NCBI GenBank assembly: GCA_021802685.1
Contig: JAJZRM010000067.1
Location: 1 to 10,406, forward strand
DNA: 10,406 bases
Direction: 5' to 3'
DNA from: Deltaproteobacteria bacterium
GTDB taxonomy: Bacteria > Desulfobacterota > Deferrimicrobia > Deferrimicrobiales > Deferrimicrobiaceae
Shown in pieces: positions 6,598-10,406 of the stretch. Numbering within the stretch: the stretch's first letter is position 1; each line of letters starts with the position of its first letter. Below the pieces are notes generated by a model. That model ran no database searches. It was not told where the DNA came from and worked only from the letters and a program-made list of their open reading frames with translations. The position numbers and the translations under genes are program-made.

Positions 6598-8501
6598 CGG
6601 AGAACCTGTCGCTTTCGGAAGTCCATTCCTCGGTGGCGATCCCCGAAACCCGCGGGTTCCTGCGGCGCCTCTTCGCCTTCGCCGGACCGGCGTACCTCGT
6701 CTCCGTGGGGTACATGGACCCGGGGAACTGGGCCACCGACATCGCGGCGGGGTCCCGCTACGGGTACGCGCTCATCTGGGTGCTCCTGATGTCGAACCTG
6801 ATGGCGGTCCTGCTTCAGTCGCTCTCCGCCCGGCTGGGTCTGGTCTCCGGGAGGGACCTCGCCCAGGCGTGCCGGGACCGGTATCCCCAGGGCGTCAACG
6901 CGGTGCTGTGGGTCCTGTGCGAGGTGGCGATCGGCGCGTGCGACCTCGCCGAGGTGCTCGGTTCGGCGATCGGGTTGCAGCTGCTGTTCGGCCTCCCGCT
7001 GATGTACGGCGTTCTGGTGACGGCCCTGGACACCTTCCTCATCCTGTTCCTCCACCAGGCGGGGATCCGGAAAATGGAGGCGTTCATCCTGGTCATGGTG
7101 GCCACCATCGGAGGGTGCTTCCTGCTGGAGATTCTCCTTTCCCGGCCCGACATGCCGCAACTCGCGCGCGGGTTCCTCCCGACCCTCCCGGACCGGGACG
7201 CCCTCTACTACGCCATCGGCATCCTGGGGGCGACCGTGATGCCCCACAACCTCTACCTGCACTCCTCCCTGGTCCAGTCGCGCAAGGTGATAAAGACGGC
7301 GAGGGGGATCCACCAGTCCCTGAAATATAACGTCATCGACTCCGTGGTCGCCCTGAACATGGCGTTCTTCATCAACGCGGCCATCCTGGTGATGTCGGCA
7401 GCGGTCTTCTTCCGTTCGGGGCACACGGAGATCGCCTCGATACAGGACGCGCACCGGCTCCTCGCGCCCCTCGTGGGAAGCACGGCCGCCCCGGTCCTGT
7501 TCGCCGTCGCCCTCATCTGCGCGGGCCAGAGTTCGACGATCACGGGGACCCTCGCCGGCCAGATCGTTATGGAAGGGTTCGTCAACATCCGGCTGCGCCC
7601 CTGGCTGCGGCGCCTCGTCACGCGGGTCCTCGCCATCATCCCGGCGGTGATCACGATCGCGGTGTCCGGGGAGGGGGCCACGGGGGACCTGCTGGTGTTC
7701 AGCCAGGTGCTTCTCTCCATGCAGCTCTCGTTCGCGGTGATCCCCCTGATCCACATGGTGAGCGACCGGAAACGGATGGGGGCGTTCGCCATCCGCCCGG
7801 GCATCAAGTCGCTCGCATGGGTCTGCGCGGCGATCATCGCGTCGCTGAACGTCAAGCTGGTGATCGACGAGATCGGCGGGTGGATCGGGGCGGGGGGCGC
7901 CGCCGGTGCGGCCGCCCGGTACATCGCGGTGCCGATCGCCGTCGCCATCGGGGTGTTGCTGTTGTATGTCCTCGGCGAACCGTACTTCTTCGCCGGACGG
8001 CGGAAAGCGCCTCGCGACGTCCACAAGCCGGAGGTGGAAGAGGTGGAACCGTCGCGGCCGTTCCGGAAGATCGCCGCCGCCCTCGATTTCGGGGAGGCGG
8101 ACGCCGACATCCTCTCGCTGGCCGCGGGGATCGCGTCGGCGAACCGGTGCCCGCTCCTGCTGATCCACTGCGTGGAAAGCGCGGGGGCGACAGCGCTGGG
8201 CGGGGAGATCAAGGACACGGAGAGCGAAAAGGACCTCAAGCGCCTCCAGCGGTACACGATCGTCCTGGGGAAGCACGACATCCCCGTGGAGACGGAGCTG
8301 GGGTTCGGCCGGCCCGTGCGCGCCATCCCGGAGATCATCCAGCGGCACGGCGTCGAGCTGCTGGTCGTGGGGGCCCACGGCCACAAGGGGTTCTCCGACT
8401 GGCTGTACGGATCGACGATCGACGAACTCCGGCACCGGTTGAACATCTCCGTGCTGGTCGCGGGCCGGCCGGGGGAACCGTCGGCGCCGCCGGCAACTTA
8501 A
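6594..8501 (+). CDS. MntH-like Nramp metal transporter fused to a USP domain
   Basis: A 635-residue two-part protein. Residues about 27-465 form a classical Nramp proton-coupled Mn2+/Fe2+ importer: helix 1 has DPGN (42-45) and helix 6 has A213-T-V-M216-P-H218, the intact metal site with its Met ligand. A charged linker (about 466-489) leads to a cytoplasmic universal stress protein domain (about 490-624). Its nucleotide-binding motif G-2x-G-9x-G-S is complete (G593, G596, G606, S607), so it should bind ATP. Ordinary MntH is about 410-440 residues, so the tail adds roughly 150. The start at 6594 lies in the ATGA overlap with the kinase gene, which argues that kinase output and transporter synthesis are linked. 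ATP or energy-state gating of metal uptake by the USP domain is inference. The name mntH would fit the transporter half, but the fused architecture keeps me from assigning it. Confidence 0.93.
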   Translation: MTENLSLSEVHSSVAIPETRGFLRRLFAFAGPAYLVSVGYMDPGNWATDIAAGSRYGYALIWVLLMSNLMAVLLQSLSARLGLVSGRDLAQACRDRYPQGVNAVLWVLCEVAIGACDLAEVLGSAIGLQLLFGLPLMYGVLVTALDTFLILFLHQAGIRKMEAFILVMVATIGGCFLLEILLSRPDMPQLARGFLPTLPDRDALYYAIGILGATVMPHNLYLHSSLVQSRKVIKTARGIHQSLKYNVIDSVVALNMAFFINAAILVMSAAVFFRSGHTEIASIQDAHRLLAPLVGSTAAPVLFAVALICAGQSSTITGTLAGQIVMEGFVNIRLRPWLRRLVTRVLAIIPAVITIAVSGEGATGDLLVFSQVLLSMQLSFAVIPLIHMVSDRKRMGAFAIRPGIKSLAWVCAAIIASLNVKLVIDEIGGWIGAGGAAGAAARYIAVPIAVAIGVLLLYVLGEPYFFAGRRKAPRDVHKPEVEEVEPSRPFRKIAAALDFGEADADILSLAAGIASANRCPLLLIHCVESAGATALGGEIKDTESEKDLKRLQRYTIVLGKHDIPVETELGFGRPVRAIPEIIQRHGVELLVVGAHGHKGFSDWLYGSTIDELRHRLNISVLVAGRPGEPSAPPAT

Positions 8502-8536
8502 CTCAAGAGGAAAACGCCACATCGGGAGGCGGGGAA

Positions 8537-8983
8537 ATGGATCGGAGCGGAGGGAAGTGGCTGATTCTCCTTTCAGCGTTGCTGATTTTCGGTTCGACTG
8601 CCGTCGCCGGGGAGTCTCTCGGGGAGCGGATCTACCGGGGAACGTCCGGCCCCTGGAACATCGAGGCGCGGCTGATCGACATGAAGGCCCAGCTGGAGAA
8701 ATCGGGAGTCTCGGCGAAGGCCATCGCGCAGCTCGCCGCGAAGCACCACTTGATGGTGATCCTCACCGACTCGAAGACGGGGAAAGCCGTCACCTCCGTG
8801 ACGGGGAAAGTGACGATCACCGGCCCGGACAAGGCATCTTCCTCGAAAGTCGCGTTGGTGGCGATGGGGGACCACATCGGCGCGGACGTGGGGCTGCCGA
8901 AACCCGGGAAATACGCTTTTCGGGTCGAATTGACCGGAGACGGCGGAAAAGGTTCCTCCGGGTTCGATTACCTGCTGAAGTAG
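8537..8983 (+). CDS. Small secreted beta-sandwich-like protein, possible metal binder
   Basis: This 148-residue protein has a signal peptide: basic start, hydrophobic run WLILLSALLIFG, likely cleavage after A24 in TAVA-GES. The mature part starts with a helical stretch (about 42-69), then alternating beta-like segments with KHHLMVILTD (69-78), GKVTITGPDK and AMGDHIGADV (109-118). It resembles small deltaproteobacterial periplasmic proteins of a loose YtkA-like, Ig-fold type, with clustered His and Met (H70, H71, M73, M110, H113) that could bind a metal. I cannot place it in a named family with certainty. The ATG has a strong Shine-Dalgarno site (GGGAGG, 8524-8529) and lies 35 nt after the Nramp-USP stop, with no terminator between, so it is probably the last gene of that operon. 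A role in presenting or sensing periplasmic metal is inference from context. Confidence 0.75.
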   Translation: MDRSGGKWLILLSALLIFGSTAVAGESLGERIYRGTSGPWNIEARLIDMKAQLEKSGVSAKAIAQLAAKHHLMVILTDSKTGKAVTSVTGKVTITGPDKASSSKVALVAMGDHIGADVGLPKPGKYAFRVELTGDGGKGSSGFDYLLK

Positions 8984-9005
8984 CGGTCGGCCGGAAATGA
9001 AACGG

Positions 9006-9031
9006 GGCCGGGCCCGCCGCCCGTCCCGGCC
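9006..9031 (+). terminator. GC-rich hairpin after the operon
   Basis: GGCCGGG (9006-9012) pairs with CCCGGCC (9025-9031) over a 12-nt loop, 22 nt downstream of the last forward stop codon. No U tract follows, so intrinsic termination is doubtful, though its position suits the 3' end of the four-gene transcript. Confidence 0.3.
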
Positions 9032-9039
9032 ATCGAGCA

Positions 9040-9087
9040 CCCGCCGCCGACGCTGTCCGGTAAGGACAAATATAGGCTGGCGGCGGG
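9040..9087. repeat. Nested inverted repeat in intergenic region
   Basis: CCCGCCGCC (9040-9048) is perfectly complementary to GGCGGCGGG (9079-9087). Inside it a small hairpin, GTCC (9055-9058) with GGAC (9064-9067), closes a GGTAA loop. The two levels would make an extended structure with an AT-rich internal segment on either strand. It lies between convergent transcription units and may help end transcription; I recognise no named RNA family. Confidence 0.35.
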
Positions 9088-9102
9088 GGATCCCGGCGGT
9101 GA

Positions 9103-9147
9103 TAAAGAAAAAGCGCGGGCAGGGGGAACTTCGCTCCCCGCCCGCGC
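9103..9147 (-). terminator. Intrinsic terminator for the Ig-like gene
   Basis: GCGCGGGC (9113-9120) pairs perfectly with GCCCGCGC (9140-9147), extended inward by GGGGA (9123-9127) with TCCCC (9135-9139). On the reverse strand the stem is followed by TTTTTCTTTATC, a good U-rich tract. It lies about 40 nt beyond the stop codon of the reverse-strand gene, which fixes its orientation. Confidence 0.85.
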
Positions 9148-9186
9148 GGACTACACCTTAAAGCGGCTGAAAGGCGAACGCGCCGG

Positions 9187-10336
9187 TCACTCTCCGGTCT
9201 TCTTCATCCTCCTCCGGAGCGCCGCACCCAGGGCGATGAGGATCAGGAAGACGTACGTGCCGAGGATCCCCCAGGTGCCTCCCCTGGAAGGTGCCACGGC
9301 GCATCCGAAAATTCCGTCGTCATCGTCGCCCGGCGGCGGCGCGCTCCCGGCCGCGGCGGTGGTGAAGACCCACACCTGGTCGGCCGCCAGCGGGTTCCCC
9401 GCGAGGTCCGTAACGGCGGTGGTGATCGTTGCCGTATAGACGGTGTTGTCGGAGAGCGGCGCCGCCGGCGTGAACCGGATCGTATTGTCGACGACGGCCA
9501 GCGTTCCGGGGACGTTGTCGATTCCGTTGCTCAGGAAGAAAGAGGTGTTGTCGACGGTCGCCGCATCGATCGCTTCGCCGAAGGCGGCCGTGACGACGAT
9601 GTTGGCCGCCACGTTCGTTGCGTTGTCGGCCGGGCTGGTGGAGAGCACCGTGGGCGGCGTCGTGTCCGCCCCCGTGCCGGTGGTGAACGACCACACGGTG
9701 TTTGCCGCCAACGGGTTTCCTGCGGCGTCCGTGATGACGGTTGTCAAGGTCGCCGTGTACACGGTGGAGGCCGCCAGGAGCGCCGATGGCGTGAACGTCG
9801 CCGTGTTGTCCGCGAACGTGAAGGTACCGGCCACGTTGTCGACGCCGTCGTTCAGGAAGAACGAGGTGCCGTCAACGGTCGCGGTGTCGATCGGTTCGCT
9901 GAACGTCGCCGAGACGGCGGTGTTGACCGCGACGCCCGTCGCGTTGTTGGCCGGGATGGTGGAGAGCACCGTCGGCGCCGTCGTATCAGGACCCGCCTCA
10001 CCGTGAAGGAATTGGTGGGAATCCTCTCTTCGCCGTGGTTGGGGTTGCCGGTATCGGGCGTCCAGCCGGGACCGAACGTCGCTCCGCCGGCATCGTAAAC
10101 ATTTCCGTACCACGCGGCCGTGAAGGTGTAGGTACCGCCGCGGCGGGAGCCGTTCCCGTCAATACGATCGCAAACTGCTCGCCGCCACCCAACCCGCCGG
10201 CCCCCGTGCTGGTATCCACCAGCGCCTACGAAGATTGGGCGTCCGCGTTCCCGCTGAAGAAAAACAGCAGGGCGACGGTTGACAACAGAGCGACCGGAAC
10301 GTTCCCGGCAATCCTCTTCCCCTCAACGAACCGCAT
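9187..10336 (-). pseudogene. Disrupted secreted protein: two Ig-like domains, C-terminal anchor
   Basis: Assembled from three reading frames. The start at 10336 has GGAGGTGG (10350-10343) 6 nt upstream and encodes a signal peptide (KRIAGNVPVALLSTVALLFF, then a likely cut near ADAQ). After 36 codons an in-frame TAG stands at 10228-10226; reading past it gives coherent sequence to about 10140. There a 1-nt loss shifts to the frame encoding GGTYTFTAAWYGNVYDAGG, which runs to about 10000, where a second 1-nt loss restores FTV-EAGPDTTAPTV. From 9999 to the end the frame is open: two tandem bacterial Ig-like (Big_5/SbsA type) domains starting DTTAPTVLST and DTTPPTVLST, a PPPGDDDDG linker, a Gly-Cys motif, one membrane helix and an RRRMKK tail. 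TAG would be CAG by one transition. Genuine decay or consensus errors in a GC-rich assembly are both possible; the intact C-terminal part and good terminator favour a gene recently or only apparently broken. Confidence 0.8.
9346..9987 (-). repeat. Tandem duplication encoding two Ig-like domains
   Basis: Two direct units of about 321 bp (9987-9667 and 9666-9346) encode the two Big_5-like domains. They match clearly in DNA as well as protein, for example the TVYTAT, DLAGNPLAA/DAAGNPLAA and VDNTSFFL/VDGTSFFL segments. Such tandem copies are prone to expansion, contraction and misassembly. Confidence 0.75.
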
Positions 10337-10406
10337 GCCATTCCACCTCCGGAAGTTAATTTGGTGACTATTGTCGGTTTGGATTAAAAACGCTCTTTGA
10401 TGGCTT
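10337..10406 (-). promoter_or_regulatory. Upstream region of the Ig-like gene and window edge
   Basis: GGAGGTGG at 10350-10343 is the ribosome site that selects the 10336 start over the ATG at 10341. Further upstream the DNA is AT-rich with no convincing -35/-10 pair. The outermost bases read on the reverse strand as AAGCCATCAAAGAGCG followed by TTTTTAA, which could be the 3' arm and U tract of a terminator belonging to a gene beyond the window. Confidence 0.35.

Noticed and set aside
6507..8522. 671-codon reverse-strand open frame opposite the Nramp-USP gene
   Set aside because: The forward frame has full family motifs; the reverse translation is rich in Arg, Asp, Gly and His with no recognisable domain.
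9443..10006. Forward-strand open frame opposite the Ig-like domains
   Set aside because: The reverse frame shows two conserved Ig-like repeats and has its own terminator; the forward frame is a Val/Ala/Ser-rich shadow.
10159..10341. Small reverse-strand gene starting at the ATG at 10341
   Set aside because: Only 1 nt separates it from the ribosome site, and its frame lacks a signal peptide; the 10336 ATG has correct spacing and a clear signal sequence.

Overview
The window is GC-rich, densely coded bacterial DNA. Four things suggest a Desulfuromonadales/Geobacter-like or related deltaproteobacterial lineage, though the sequence does not prove it: an NtrC-type sigma54 activator paired with a short four-helix membrane kinase, a NapH-like membrane ferredoxin, a PRC-barrel/MgtE_N/CBS protein beside an Nramp-family transporter, and a GC-rich genome with Shine-Dalgarno sites. 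There is no rRNA, tRNA, CRISPR array, insertion sequence or phage gene.

Layout from left to right. 1-112 is intergenic and AT-rich at its outer edge. 113-1171 (-) is a membrane polyferredoxin of the NapH/YccM type. A short divergent region with an 18-bp perfect palindrome and a plausible sigma70 promoter leads into 1264-2523 (+), a soluble PRC-barrel + MgtE_N + CBS-pair protein. It converges, with only 7 nt between stop codons, on 2531-3793 (-), an Nramp-family transporter whose metal-site motifs match the Mg2+-transporting NRMT branch rather than classical Mn2+/Fe2+ Nramps. A 286-bp divergent region (3794-4079) holds an AT-rich promoter-like segment, a 12-bp palindrome and a run of hairpins that would form a structured 5' leader.

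Next comes a four-gene forward cluster: 4080-5444, a sigma54-dependent response regulator; 5437-6597, its histidine kinase (8-nt overlap); 6594-8501, a classical Nramp/MntH transporter fused to a C-terminal universal stress protein domain (4-nt overlap); and 8537-8983, a small secreted beta-sandwich-like protein. The overlaps imply one translationally coupled operon. 8984-9186 is intergenic and hairpin-rich, ending in a good intrinsic terminator for the reverse strand. 9187-10336 (-) is a secreted, C-terminally membrane-anchored protein with two tandem bacterial Ig-like domains, interrupted by one stop codon and two frameshifts in its N-terminal third. The last 70 bases are its upstream region.

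Working model (inference): the centre of the window is a divalent-metal homeostasis locus. It pairs an NRMT-like carrier and a soluble MgtE-type Mg2+-sensing protein with a two-component-controlled, USP-fused classical Nramp. The two Nramp types differ in exactly the residues that choose metal.
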